Shown here in pieces: positions 1 through 7,872 of a DNA stretch of 64,000 nt (its first letter is position 1; every line of letters starts with the position of its first letter). Location of the stretch: assembly GCF_011927785.1 (NCBI RefSeq), contig NZ_JAATJK010000001.1:4001001-4065000 (forward strand). Direction: 5' to 3'. The notes under the pieces are model-generated. The model saw only the letters and a program-made list of their open reading frames with translations. It ran no database searches and was not told the origin of the DNA. The position numbers were made by a program, and so were the translations under genes. Origin of the DNA: Micromonospora profundi (GTDB lineage: Bacteria; Actinomycetota; Actinomycetes; Mycobacteriales; Micromonosporaceae).

Positions 1-253
<253 letters not shown>

Positions 254-306
254 CCCATCAGACCTCTTCTGGGTTGTCGACACGGAAGGGCCGCTACGCC
301 CCCGCG

Positions 307-348
307 ACGCCCGCCCGGTCGACCCTGGGGGGTCGCTCGGGCGGGCGT
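307..348. other. Inverted repeat between binding-protein and ATPase genes
   Basis: Arms ACGCCCGCCCG (307-317) and CGGGCGGGCGT (338-348) form a perfect 11-bp stem, and a smaller GGTCG pairing lies inside the loop. There is no T-tract. It is probably an mRNA-stabilising or partial-termination hairpin that lowers ATPase expression relative to the binding protein. Confidence 0.5.
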
Positions 349-406
349 GGTACGGGGGTCGCCGCGGGCCAAGCCCGGTCCGTTTCGGGTAGGGAGGCGA
401 CGCGGC

Positions 407-434
407 GGGGCCGCCACGCGAGCGCGGCGGCCCC
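407..434 (-). terminator. GC-rich hairpin after binding-protein gene
   Basis: Arms GGGGCCGCC (407-415) and GGCGGCCCC (426-434) with a 10-nt loop lie 10 bp beyond the stop of the sugar-binding lipoprotein gene. It has no U-tract, so it may be a partial terminator or 3' stabiliser rather than a complete stop. Confidence 0.5.
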
Positions 435-444
435 CCGGCGTCGA

Positions 445-1449
445 TCAGTACTTACGGTTGGGCAGCGCTTCCTTCGCTTGCTCCTGCGTGAACGTGGTCT
501 CCTCGGTCTCGATCCGAGGCGGCACCTCTTCGCCGGCGTGGACCTTCTTGGCCAGTTCCATCAGCTGTGGGCCGAGCAACGGGCTGCACTCCGCGATGAA
601 GTTGAACTTCCCGTCGGCGAGAGCCTGCATGCCGTCCTTGACCGCGTCGACAGTGATGATGGTGATGTCCTTGCCCGGCTCCTTGCCGGCCGCGGTGATC
701 GCCTCGAGGGCACCCAGGCCCATGTCGTCGTTGTGCGCGAACAGCACGTCGATCTTCGGGTTGGCCTTGAGGAACTGCTCCATGACCTGCTTGCCACCCG
801 CCCGGGTGAAGTCACCCGGCTGGGAGGCGATGATCTTCAAGTTCGGGTTGGCGGCAATCGCCTCGCCGAAGCCCTTCTTGCGGTCGTTGGCCGGAGCCGC
901 GCCGGTGTTGCCCTGCAACTCGACGATGTTCACCGGGCCCGAGGCGCTCTTCTTCTGCTCGACCAGCCACTCACCGGCGAGCCGGCCCTCCTTGACGAAG
1001 TCCGAGCCGAGGAAGGTCTTGTACAGCGACTTGTCGGCAGAGTCGACCGAGCGGTCGGTCAGGATGACCGGGATGTCGGCGTCCTTGGCCTCCTTGAGGA
1101 CGGTGTCCCATCCGGATTCCACAACCGGCGAGAAGGCGATCACGTCGACCTTCTGCTGGATGTAGTTGCGGATCGCCTTGATCTGGTTTTCCTGCTTCTG
1201 CTGCGCGTCGTCGAACTTCAGCTCGATGCCCGCCGCGGCTGCCGCCTCCTTGATCGAGGTGGTGTTCGCGGTACGCCACCCGCTCTCCGCGCCGACCTGC
1301 GAGAAGCCCATCGTGATCTTGCCGTCGTCCGTGGAGCCGCCGCCGCCCGTGTCGCTGTTGCCGCAGGCCGCCACGCCGCCGACGAGCAGCACGCTGGCGA
1401 GGACCGCGACAGCGCGCCACGGCGCGGACTGCGTACGCATCTTTCTCAT
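445..1449 (-). CDS. Sugar ABC transporter substrate-binding lipoprotein (YtfQ-like)
   Basis: The protein has 334 residues. The N-terminus MRKMRT is followed by a hydrophobic stretch and the lipobox VAAC, so it is an exported lipoprotein. The remainder matches the Peripla_BP_4 sugar-binding fold of the YtfQ/RbsB type: [16 protein letters not shown] at the start of the mature domain, the hinge stretch [16 protein letters not shown], and [15 protein letters not shown]. It should capture a pentose or furanose outside the membrane and pass it to the importer whose ATPase follows. It starts 127 bp after araD on the same strand, so it probably belongs to the arabinose operon. Specificity for L-arabinose is inferred from araB and araD only. 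Confidence 0.88.
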   Translation of the reverse strand: MRKMRTQSAPWRAVAVLASVLLVGGVAACGNSDTGGGGSTDDGKITMGFSQVGAESGWRTANTTSIKEAAAAAGIELKFDDAQQKQENQIKAIRNYIQQKVDVIAFSPVVESGWDTVLKEAKDADIPVILTDRSVDSADKSLYKTFLGSDFVKEGRLAGEWLVEQKKSASGPVNIVELQGNTGAAPANDRKKGFGEAIAANPNLKIIASQPGDFTRAGGKQVMEQFLKANPKIDVLFAHNDDMGLGALEAITAAGKEPGKDITIITVDAVKDGMQALADGKFNFIAECSPLLGPQLMELAKKVHAGEEVPPRIETEETTFTQEQAKEALPNRKY

Positions 1450-1575
1450 CAGTTCTCCTTGGCTGGGTGTGGTGGGGACCGCGTCCGCCGCCGACGTACG
1501 AGAGGCGACCTACGCGGGTGGTGCGTGCTGGTACGTCGGTGGTGCAGACCTGCGACCCTGATCCACGCTGGACGG

Positions 1576-2268
1576 TCAGGAACTCGCCGGTGCGACTGGT
1601 TGTTGACCGTAGACGTTCTGGTAGCGGTGATACAGGGCATCGATGTCTGCCTGTGCCATCGGCACCGGCTGACCGAGCGCCCGGGCCAGGTGGGCGGTGC
1701 GGGCGACGTCCTCACACATCACCGCGGCCTTGACCGCCGCGCGGGCGTCACGGCCGATGGTGAACACGCCGTGGTTACGCATCAACACCGCAGGTGAGCG
1801 GTGCCCGGCGAGCGTGGCGACGATGCCCTTGCCGATGTCGTCGCCGCCGATCAACGCGAACGGGCCGATCGGGATCTCGCCGCCGAACTCGTCGGCCTGC
1901 GCGGTGAGGTGGCAGGGAATGGACTCACCGCGGGCCGCCCAGGCGGTCGCGTACGAGCTGTGGGTGTGCACGACCCCGCCCACCTCGGGCATGGCCCGGT
2001 AGACGTAGGCGTGGGCGGCGGTGTCGCTGGACGGGGCGAGGTCGCCCTCGACGAGAACGCCGTCGAGGTCACAGACCACAATGGTGTCGGCCGTGAGGTC
2101 GTCGTAGCTCACACCGCTCGGCTTGATCACCATGAGGTCGCTGCCCGGTACGCGGGCCGAGACGTTGCCGGCCGTCCAGGCCACCAGCTGGTAGCGGGTC
2201 AGCTCGGAGTGCAGACGGGCGACCGTCTCACGCAGCTCGCGGATCTGTCGGGTCACCTCGATGGTCAT
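1576..2268 (-). CDS. araD: L-ribulose-5-phosphate 4-epimerase
   Basis: The protein has 230 residues, the usual length for class II aldolase-type epimerases. Visible motifs are the phosphate-binding stretch WTAGNVSARVPGS, the metal-binding VVHTHSSYATAWA (HxH) and RNHGVFTIG. It interconverts L-ribulose 5-phosphate and D-xylulose 5-phosphate, the last step of bacterial L-arabinose degradation before the pentose phosphate pathway. The ATG at 2268 overlaps the araB stop as ATGA, so the two genes are translationally coupled. Related L-fuculose-phosphate aldolases share the fold, but pairing with ribulokinase makes AraD the better call. Confidence 0.93.
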   Translation of the reverse strand: MTIEVTRQIRELRETVARLHSELTRYQLVAWTAGNVSARVPGSDLMVIKPSGVSYDDLTADTIVVCDLDGVLVEGDLAPSSDTAAHAYVYRAMPEVGGVVHTHSSYATAWAARGESIPCHLTAQADEFGGEIPIGPFALIGGDDIGKGIVATLAGHRSPAVLMRNHGVFTIGRDARAAVKAAVMCEDVARTAHLARALGQPVPMAQADIDALYHRYQNVYGQQPVAPASS

Positions 2269-3977
2269 GCGACGACCTCCAACGGGGTCTCGTGAGCGGT
2301 CACGGGGGCGCTGTCGGCCGGCGCCTCGGCGGTCCCCACCGCCGCGTTGCGGATCGCCCGCAGGCGGAGCATGACGTCGTTGCCGCCCCGGCCGAAGTGG
2401 TCGTGCAAGGCCCGGTACTCCGCGTAGAGGGCGTCGTAGGCGCGGGCCCGGTCGGGGTCCGGCCGGTAGACGGCCTCGTGCACCTTCCCCATGGCCTGCG
2501 ACGCCTCGTGCACCGACGGGTACGCGCCGGCGGCGACGGCAGCGTGGATCGCCGATCCGAGCGCCGGACCCTGCGCGGAGGCGATGATGTTCAGCGGCCG
2601 TCGGGTCACGTCGGCGTAGATCTGCATCAGCAGCTCGTTGGAGGTGAGGCCACCGGCGATCACCAGGTCGTCGACAGGCACGCCGGCCTCGACGAACGCC
2701 TCGATGATCATGCGGGTGCCGTAGGCGGTGGATTCCAGCAGCGCCCGGTAGATGTCCTGCGGCCGGGTGGCCAGGGTCATCCCGACGATCATCCCGCTCA
2801 GGTCGTGGTTGACAAGCAGCGAGCGGTTGCCGTTCCACCAGTCCAGCGCGACAAGGCCGTGCGCGCCGACCGGTTGGCTGGCGGCCAGTGCGGTGAGGTG
2901 CTCGTGCGAGGCGGCCCCGGCCGGGGTGGCGTGCTCGACGAACCAGCCGAAGATGTCGCCGACACCGCTCTGCCCGGCCTCGTAGCCCCATGCGCCGGGG
3001 CTGATGCCGCCGTCGACCACCCCGCACATGCCGGCCACCTCGGCGGGTTGCCGACCGTTGACCACGTGGCAGGTGGAGGTGCCCATGATGGCGACGAGCC
3101 GACCGGGCTCCACGGCCTGCGCCGAGGCCGCTGTGACGTGCGCGTCGACGTTGCCGACGGCCACCGCGATCCCCTCCGGCAGCCCGGTCCACGCCGCAGC
3201 GGTGGCGGTGAGCGTGCCGGCCTTGGCACCCAGCGGCAGCAGCGGACCGTCCAGCTTGGTTACGAAGTCGCCGAAGCCGGGGTTGAGCGCGGTCAGGAAG
3301 CCCTCGGACGGGTACTGGCCGTCCTGGAGGATCCCCTTGTAGCCGGCAGTGCAGACATTGCGGGTCTCGGCGCCGCAGAGCTGCCAGACGATCCAGTCGG
3401 CCGCCTCGATGAAGCGCTCGGCCCGGTGGTAGACCTCGGGGTCCTCCTCCAGGATCTGCAGGCCCTTGGCGAACTGCCACTCGGCGGAGATCTTGCCGCC
3501 GTACCGGCCGATCCACGGCTCGGCCCGCTCGTGGGCCAACGCGTTGATCCGGTCGGCGTGCGGCTGCGCGGCGTGGTGCTTCCACAGCTTGACCCACGCG
3601 TGCGGCCGGTCGCGCAGATCGGGGTCCTCGCAGAGCGGGGTGCCATCGGCGAACGTCGGCAGCACCGTGCAGGCGGTGAAGTCGATGCCGATGCCGATCA
3701 CGGCGGCCGGGTCGATCCCCGCTGCGGACACCGCTGCCGGAACGGCGTGACGCAGCACGTCGCGGTAGTCCTGCGGGTTCTGCAGAGCCCAGTCCGGGGG
3801 CAGCGACCGGCCGTTGGGAAGCGCCGCGCTGATCACCCCGTCGCCGTACTCGTGCACCGCGGTCCCGACCTCGGCACCATCACCGACCCGGACCACGAGT
3901 GCCCGCCCGGAGAGGGTGCCGTAGTCGACACCGACGACGTAGCTTTCGGCAGCTCCGTCCACACGGTTCATGTTCAC
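2265..3977 (-). CDS. araB: L-ribulokinase
   Basis: The protein has 570 residues and is a FGGY-family carbohydrate kinase. It opens with VVGVDYGTLSGRALVV, the ATP/phosphate-binding start of ribulokinases, contains GIGIDFTACTVLPT, and has the C-terminal kinase signature VIAGGLTSNELLMQIYADV. It phosphorylates L-ribulose with ATP. Two start codons lie close together (3977 and 3971). A GGAGGTG box precedes the first, so that one was chosen. The gene leads the operon and is preceded by a TTGACG box and a LacI-type operator. No arabinose isomerase gene (araA) is seen in the window; it may be located elsewhere. Confidence 0.95.
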   Translation of the reverse strand: MNMNRVDGAAESYVVGVDYGTLSGRALVVRVGDGAEVGTAVHEYGDGVISAALPNGRSLPPDWALQNPQDYRDVLRHAVPAAVSAAGIDPAAVIGIGIDFTACTVLPTFADGTPLCEDPDLRDRPHAWVKLWKHHAAQPHADRINALAHERAEPWIGRYGGKISAEWQFAKGLQILEEDPEVYHRAERFIEAADWIVWQLCGAETRNVCTAGYKGILQDGQYPSEGFLTALNPGFGDFVTKLDGPLLPLGAKAGTLTATAAAWTGLPEGIAVAVGNVDAHVTAASAQAVEPGRLVAIMGTSTCHVVNGRQPAEVAGMCGVVDGGISPGAWGYEAGQSGVGDIFGWFVEHATPAGAASHEHLTALAASQPVGAHGLVALDWWNGNRSLLVNHDLSGMIVGMTLATRPQDIYRALLESTAYGTRMIIEAFVEAGVPVDDLVIAGGLTSNELLMQIYADVTRRPLNIIASAQGPALGSAIHAAVAAGAYPSVHEASQAMGKVHEAVYRPDPDRARAYDALYAEYRALHDHFGRGGNDVMLRLRAIRNAAVGTAEAPADSAPVTAHETPLEVVA

Positions 3978-3998
3978 CTCCGCCGTTAACGGGGATAG

Positions 3999-4026
3999 TG
4001 TTAACGCTCACATCCAGGCTCGTCAA
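3999..4026 (-). promoter_or_regulatory. araB promoter with LacI-type operator
   Basis: Read on the minus strand, TTGACG (4021-4026) is followed 8 bp later by TGTGAGCGTTAACA (3999-4012). A plausible -10 (TAACAC), with a 17-bp spacer from TTGACG, lies within the operator, so repressor binding would block RNA polymerase. The same TTGACG-to-operator arrangement occurs before the xylanase and GH62 genes. Confidence 0.7.
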
Positions 4027-4265
4027 GACATCTACCCGCAACAGCTCCGTAACGGAACGCGGAGGCCCATCCGGGCACACAGGCAGCCATCAGACCGGGG
4101 CAAAGCGCGGAAGTCCGGCATTCTGGGGACATGCTGGCGGGTCGGCGGCCCCGTAGGGGCTGCCTCGACGACGGCACCCTCCCCGACGGTCAGGGACGAG
4201 TCGCCCGCCGTCGACCACGATCGCGAGGCGGACATCCGAACAGGAGCGACTGCCGCCAGCGCCAG

Positions 4266-4279
4266 TGTCAGCGATAACA
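4266..4279. promoter_or_regulatory. Second LacI-type operator upstream of araB
   Basis: TGTCAGCGATAACA matches the operator of the xylanase and GH62 promoters at 13 of 14 bases. It lies 289 bp upstream of the araB start with no gene between, and may act as an auxiliary site for repressor looping. Confidence 0.5.
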
Positions 4280-4399
4280 TCATCGGGCTTCGCGGTCCTG
4301 TGGTCGGATCTCTGTATCGACCGACGGGTCAGCACAGTGCCCAGGATCAAGCGCTCCGGCGACCAGCGGCGACCCCGGCCAGCCGACCCGGCGGCGCAT

Positions 4400-4413
4400 T
4401 GTTATCGATAACA
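4400..4413. promoter_or_regulatory. Perfect palindromic LacI-type operator
   Basis: TGTTATCGATAACA is a perfect 14-bp palindrome with the same TGTTA-N4-TAACA skeleton as the other sites. It lies in the 490-bp gene-free stretch between araB and the terminator of the neighbouring export operon. No promoter or gene was recognised next to it. The rest of 3978-4470 holds nothing else I can support. Confidence 0.55.
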
Positions 4414-4470
4414 TTTGATGTTTGGTCGAGCGTGCTCCGGGGCCGACGCGAACCACGTCCGCGCCGACAG

Positions 4471-4504
4471 CCGACAGCCCGGCCCATCGGGGCCGGGCTG
4501 TCGG
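4471..4504 (-). terminator. Terminator of the DUF4097/ABC exporter operon
   Basis: A perfect 15-bp stem is formed by CCGACAGCCCGGCCC and its complement around an ATCG loop, about 80 bp beyond the permease stop. It separates the exporter operon from the araB control region. Confidence 0.75.
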
Positions 4505-4582
4505 GCAATCGTGCGGGCCACCCCCGTTCGCGCCTCGCCTCGGCCGGGACTGCGCCGCGAGTCACGACGGGTGCGTGTCGGG

Positions 4583-5371
4583 TCAGGCGCTCGGGTCGCG
4601 GTTGTACAACGCCCTGGCCCAGAAGAAGCAGACCACGCTGATGGCCGCGCACCACGCGACCGCCTCGATCGCGTTACTGCCGATACCGGTACCGAAGAAC
4701 AAGCCGCGCAGGGTCTCCATGACCGGTGTGAAGGGCTGGTGGTCGGCGAACCACCGCACCGGGGTCGGCATCGAGTCGGTGGGGACGAACCCGCTGCCGA
4801 GGAAGGGCAGCAGCACCAGCGGCATGGGCAGATTGCTTGCCGTCTCGACGCTCTTGGTGACCAGGCCGAGCGCGACCGACAACCAGGTCACCGCGAAAGT
4901 GATCATGGCGAGGACGCCGATCACGGCGATCCACTCGATCGCCGTGGAGTTGGGCCGGAACCCGACGAGCAGCGCCACCCCGGTGACCGCCGCGAGGCTG
5001 AGCAACGCCTGGATGAGGCTGCCGAGCACGTGGGCGGTGAGCACCGACGGCCGGAAGATCGCCATCGTACGGAAACGGGCGATGATGCCTTCGGTCATGT
5101 CCATAGCGACCGAGATGGCGGTGCCCTGCGCCGCGCTCGCCACAGTGATGAGCAGGATGCCCGGGGTGACGTAGTTGGCGTAATCGGCGCGGTCACCGGT
5201 GGGCCCGAGGCCGGCGCCCAGGGTGCCGCCGAAGACGTACACGAAGAGCAGCAGCAGGATGACCGGGATGCCGACGAGCATGAGTGTCAGCGACGGGTAG
5301 CGCCGCATGTGGAGCAGGTTGCGCCGCAACATCGTGCCCGAATCGCGGGCGGCGAGGGTGAGGGTGCTCAT
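4583..5371 (-). CDS. ABC-2 type exporter permease (DrrB-like)
   Basis: The protein has 262 residues and about six hydrophobic segments, including SLTLMLVGIPVILLLLFVYVF, and the ABC-2 permease hallmarks VTPGILLITVASAA and a C-terminal LPMPLVLLPFLGSGFVPTDSMP loop typical of daunorubicin-resistance DrrB proteins. It would form the membrane channel for the ATPase encoded immediately upstream, moving lipids or hydrophobic drugs outward. The ATG at 5371 overlaps the ATPase stop as ATGA. An upstream in-frame extension to 5791 exists but falls entirely within the ATPase gene and was rejected. Substrate is unknown. Confidence 0.9.
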   Translation of the reverse strand: MSTLTLAARDSGTMLRRNLLHMRRYPSLTLMLVGIPVILLLLFVYVFGGTLGAGLGPTGDRADYANYVTPGILLITVASAAQGTAISVAMDMTEGIIARFRTMAIFRPSVLTAHVLGSLIQALLSLAAVTGVALLVGFRPNSTAIEWIAVIGVLAMITFAVTWLSVALGLVTKSVETASNLPMPLVLLPFLGSGFVPTDSMPTPVRWFADHQPFTPVMETLRGLFFGTGIGSNAIEAVAWCAAISVVCFFWARALYNRDPSA

Positions 5372-6324
5372 CGCACCAGGGCCCCTTCCTTGTCGGTCTG
5401 GCCGGTGAGGGTGAGGAAGACGTCGTCGAGGTCGGGGGTGTGCACGGCGAGGCCGGCCACGGTTATCGACGCGCTGTCGAGCTGGTCGAGCACTGAGCGC
5501 AACGATCCGACGCCGCCGTCGCTCGGGACCTGGAGGGTGAGCGCCGCGTCGTCCCGGGTCGCACCGGCGAACGTACGGGCCGCCGCGTCGAGCCCGTCCT
5601 GGTCGGCGAACCGCAACACGACGTGCCCACCGGGGATGAGCCGCTTGAGCGCGTGCGGGGTGCCCTCGGCGATCAGGCGGCCGTGGTCGAGGAACGCGAC
5701 GCGGTCGGCGAGGTGGTCGGCCTCCTCCAGATACTGCGTGGTGAGCAGGATGGTGACCCCACCGGCGGAGAGGTCGCGGATGATCTGCCACATGGCGCGG
5801 CGGCTACGCGGGTCGAGGCCCGTCGTGGGCTCGTCGAGGAAGATGACGCGGGGTTCGCCGACAAGTGTCATGGCGAGGTCGAGCCGCCGTCGCATGCCAC
5901 CGGAGTACGTCGCCGCCGGCTTGTCCGCCGCCTCGACAAGATCGAACTGGTCGAGCAGATCGGCGGTACGCCGTCGACCTGCCGCCCGGCCCAGGTGACA
6001 CAGGTCGGCCATGAGGCGAAGGTTCTCCCGCCCGGTGAGCAGGCTGTCGACGGCGGAGAACTGGCCCGTGACGCCGATCAGCGCGCGGACCGCGTACGGC
6101 TCCCGGGTCAGATCGTGGCCGGCGATGCTGGCCTGGCCGGAGTCGGCGGCGATGAGGGTGGACAGGATCTGCACGGTGGTGGTCTTGCCGGCACCGTTGG
6201 GACCGAGCAGCGCGAAGATCGTTCCCGCGCGGATCTCCAGGTCGATGCCGTCGAGGACCACCTTGTCGCCGTAGGACTTTCGCAGGCCGCTCGCGACGAT
6301 CGCGGGCTGGGTTGGCAGGGTCAT
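5368..6324 (-). CDS. ABC exporter ATP-binding protein (DrrA-like)
   Basis: The protein has 318 residues. Walker A is GPNGAGKTT, the signature is YSGGMRRRLDLAM, and Walker B is RVIFLDEPTTGLDPRSR, followed by the DrrA-type H-loop TTQYLEEADHLADRVAFLDHGR and a C-terminal domain ending near VFLTLTGQ, a feature of the DrrA subfamily. It energises the downstream permease. The start at 6324 was preferred over 6366 because a GAGGAG box sits 3-8 bp before it and the longer form would run into the DUF4097 stop codon region. It lies 34 bp after DUF4097 and is co-transcribed with it. Confidence 0.92.
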   Translation of the reverse strand: MTLPTQPAIVASGLRKSYGDKVVLDGIDLEIRAGTIFALLGPNGAGKTTTVQILSTLIAADSGQASIAGHDLTREPYAVRALIGVTGQFSAVDSLLTGRENLRLMADLCHLGRAAGRRRTADLLDQFDLVEAADKPAATYSGGMRRRLDLAMTLVGEPRVIFLDEPTTGLDPRSRRAMWQIIRDLSAGGVTILLTTQYLEEADHLADRVAFLDHGRLIAEGTPHALKRLIPGGHVVLRFADQDGLDAAARTFAGATRDDAALTLQVPSDGGVGSLRSVLDQLDSASITVAGLAVHTPDLDDVFLTLTGQTDKEGALVR

Positions 6325-6358
6325 GGCTCCTCGATTCGTGTCCGGTGTCGCCCGGCGG

Positions 6359-7201
6359 TCAGGCACGGCGGATCATGATGTCGCCGTAGGAGGTGTTGGC
6401 CCGGATCTCGACGGTCTCGTCGGTCTCTGCCGGGCTGTCGGTCGTGGACAGGGCGTTGTGGACCCGGCCGTGGCGGGAACCGACGTCGAGCCACGCGGCG
6501 GTCCCGCGCCGGACGCCGACCTCGATGGCCCCGTACGAGGTCTGCAACTCCACCGACCCGCGGGCGACCTCGCCGAGTCGCACGTTGCCGTACGCGGTGC
6601 GTGCCGTCACGGAGGCCGCCGACTGGTCGATGGCGATGTCGCCGTGTGCGGTGTTGATCCGGATGTCTCCGCCGCCCCGGCCGATCCAGCAGTCGCCGGA
6701 CGAGTTCTTGATCTCGGCGGTGCCGTCGACCTCGCCGAGGCGCACCTTGCCGGAGGACGCCTTCACCCGGGCGGGGCCGTCGACGCGTGTCACTGTGACC
6801 TCGCCGTGGTTGGTGTCGATGTCCAGCGGCCCGGTCTCGTCGAGTCGGATCGCGCCGCCGGTCTTGACGTGGCACTCGCCGAGCCGGCCCTCACCGCGGA
6901 ACGCCGCCCACGACGCCTCGGCGTGCATCCGTGAGCCGGCCGGCACCTCGATGAGGACGTCGACCGAGGGCCCGGGGCCGGGGCCGTAGCGGCGCCAGCT
7001 CTTCGGCACCCGGATCGTCAGTCGGCCGGAGGCGTACTCGATCGTGGTTTGTTGGGCGGCGCTCACGTCGGCCTTGCTCGACGGGTCGCGGGGCCGCACC
7101 TCGACGACGGTGTCGGTGCGGTCGGACGCGGAGATCCACGCGTCGCCGACGGGCAGTTCGACATGCACGGAGATGGGCTCGGGTGTGTCGAAAACAGGCA
7201 T
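6359..7201 (-). CDS. DUF4097-family beta-strand repeat protein
   Basis: The protein has 280 residues with no signal peptide. After about 80 residues it consists of repeating short strands such as VKTGGAIRLDETGPLDIDT, VKASSGKVRLGEVDGTAEI and VTARTAYGNVRLGEVARGSV, the right-handed beta-helix pattern of DUF4097 (putative adhesin-like). Function is unknown. In actinobacteria this family often sits beside ABC exporters and small DNA-binding proteins, as here. A GGGAG box precedes the ATG. The cytoplasmic prediction and operon position suggest a regulatory or scaffold role with the exporter rather than surface adhesion (inference). Confidence 0.85.
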   Translation of the reverse strand: MPVFDTPEPISVHVELPVGDAWISASDRTDTVVEVRPRDPSSKADVSAAQQTTIEYASGRLTIRVPKSWRRYGPGPGPSVDVLIEVPAGSRMHAEASWAAFRGEGRLGECHVKTGGAIRLDETGPLDIDTNHGEVTVTRVDGPARVKASSGKVRLGEVDGTAEIKNSSGDCWIGRGGGDIRINTAHGDIAIDQSAASVTARTAYGNVRLGEVARGSVELQTSYGAIEVGVRRGTAAWLDVGSRHGRVHNALSTTDSPAETDETVEIRANTSYGDIMIRRA

Positions 7202-7276
7202 GGTGGTCTCCCGGGAGGATGCCAGCGGGTGTCGCCGCTGGTGAGCGGGGTGGAAAGGAAAAGAGGGAGCGGGCGG

Positions 7277-7810
7277 TCAGCGCGCCCAGCCGGTGAAGTG
7301 CTGGCCGGCGCGGGGCTCCGGCCGGCGGGCGGGGCGACGGTCCGCGTCACCGGCCCCGACGGCAGCGGCGACAGCCCGCACCAGCCAGGCGTTCACCGAC
7401 AGCCCGGCCCGGCCGGCGGCCTCCTCGACGCTTGCCTTCAGGTGGTCGGGAAGGCGCAGGTTGATCCTCGACGTGCCGCCGTCGTCGCCGTCCGGTGGCA
7501 GCACGGGCGCCGGCAGCGTCGCCGGCCCGGACTGCTCGGTCTGCTCGGCCGGCCCGCTGGTCGGCGGGTTGGCAGGTGTCACCACGAAGTCGGGGTCGCG
7601 CCCGCGTAGCCGGACGTGCACCGACCCCGGAGCGAGGTCGCGGGTGATCTCGTCGGCCGCGTCGGACAGCGCCTCCAGCAGCGTGAGGTGGGTCGCCGCC
7701 TCCAGTTGGGTGAAGAGCCGCTCGGCCAGCACCCGGCCGTCCGGGTCGACGCCCTCGGCGGCGACGGCGAACTCGTTACGCAGGTTCTCGACGTACGGCC
7801 TCAAATCCAT
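7277..7810 (-). CDS. HicB-like ribbon-helix-helix protein
   Basis: The protein has 177 residues. The C-terminal part, SRINLRLPDHLKASVEEAA followed by GRAGLSVNAWLVRAV (about residues 112-148), is a HicB/Arc-type ribbon-helix-helix DNA-binding module. The first 100 residues are a helical region of unknown role, joined by a proline-rich linker. No HicA toxin is encoded nearby, so despite the name it is unlikely to be half of a toxin-antitoxin pair. As first gene of the DUF4097/ABC operon, it is probably its regulator. Tandem direct repeats directly upstream are candidate binding sites. An in-frame extension upstream of 7810 lacks a ribosome-binding site. Confidence 0.78.
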   Translation of the reverse strand: MDLRPYVENLRNEFAVAAEGVDPDGRVLAERLFTQLEAATHLTLLEALSDAADEITRDLAPGSVHVRLRGRDPDFVVTPANPPTSGPAEQTEQSGPATLPAPVLPPDGDDGGTSRINLRLPDHLKASVEEAAGRAGLSVNAWLVRAVAAAVGAGDADRRPARRPEPRAGQHFTGWAR

Positions 7811-7825
7811 GACGCCATGATGGCA

Positions 7826-7860
7826 CCACTTTGGCTCAGCACGCAACACCTTAGGCTCAG
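7826..7860 (-). promoter_or_regulatory. Tandem direct repeats upstream of HicB-like gene
   Basis: Minus-strand CTGAGCCTAAGGTG (7860-7847) and CTGAGCCAAAGTGG (7839-7826) repeat with a 21-bp period, two helical turns. They fill most of the 62-bp gap between the FUSC stop and the HicB-like start. Two same-face boxes fit binding by two RHH dimers. Confidence 0.5.
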
Positions 7861-7872
7861 AGTGATGCCATC

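Noticed and set aside
2292..3989. Plus-strand open frame of 565 codons over araB
   Set aside because: Antisense shadow of ribulokinase, with repetitive Val/Gly/Asp composition and no motif.
3970..4641. Plus-strand frame upstream of the export operon terminator
   Set aside because: It runs through operators and a terminator stem, has no ribosome-binding site and shows no recognisable domain.
7277..7810. HicAB toxin-antitoxin system
   Set aside because: Only the HicB-like RHH half is present. No small HicA-type dsRNA-binding protein is encoded within several kilobases.
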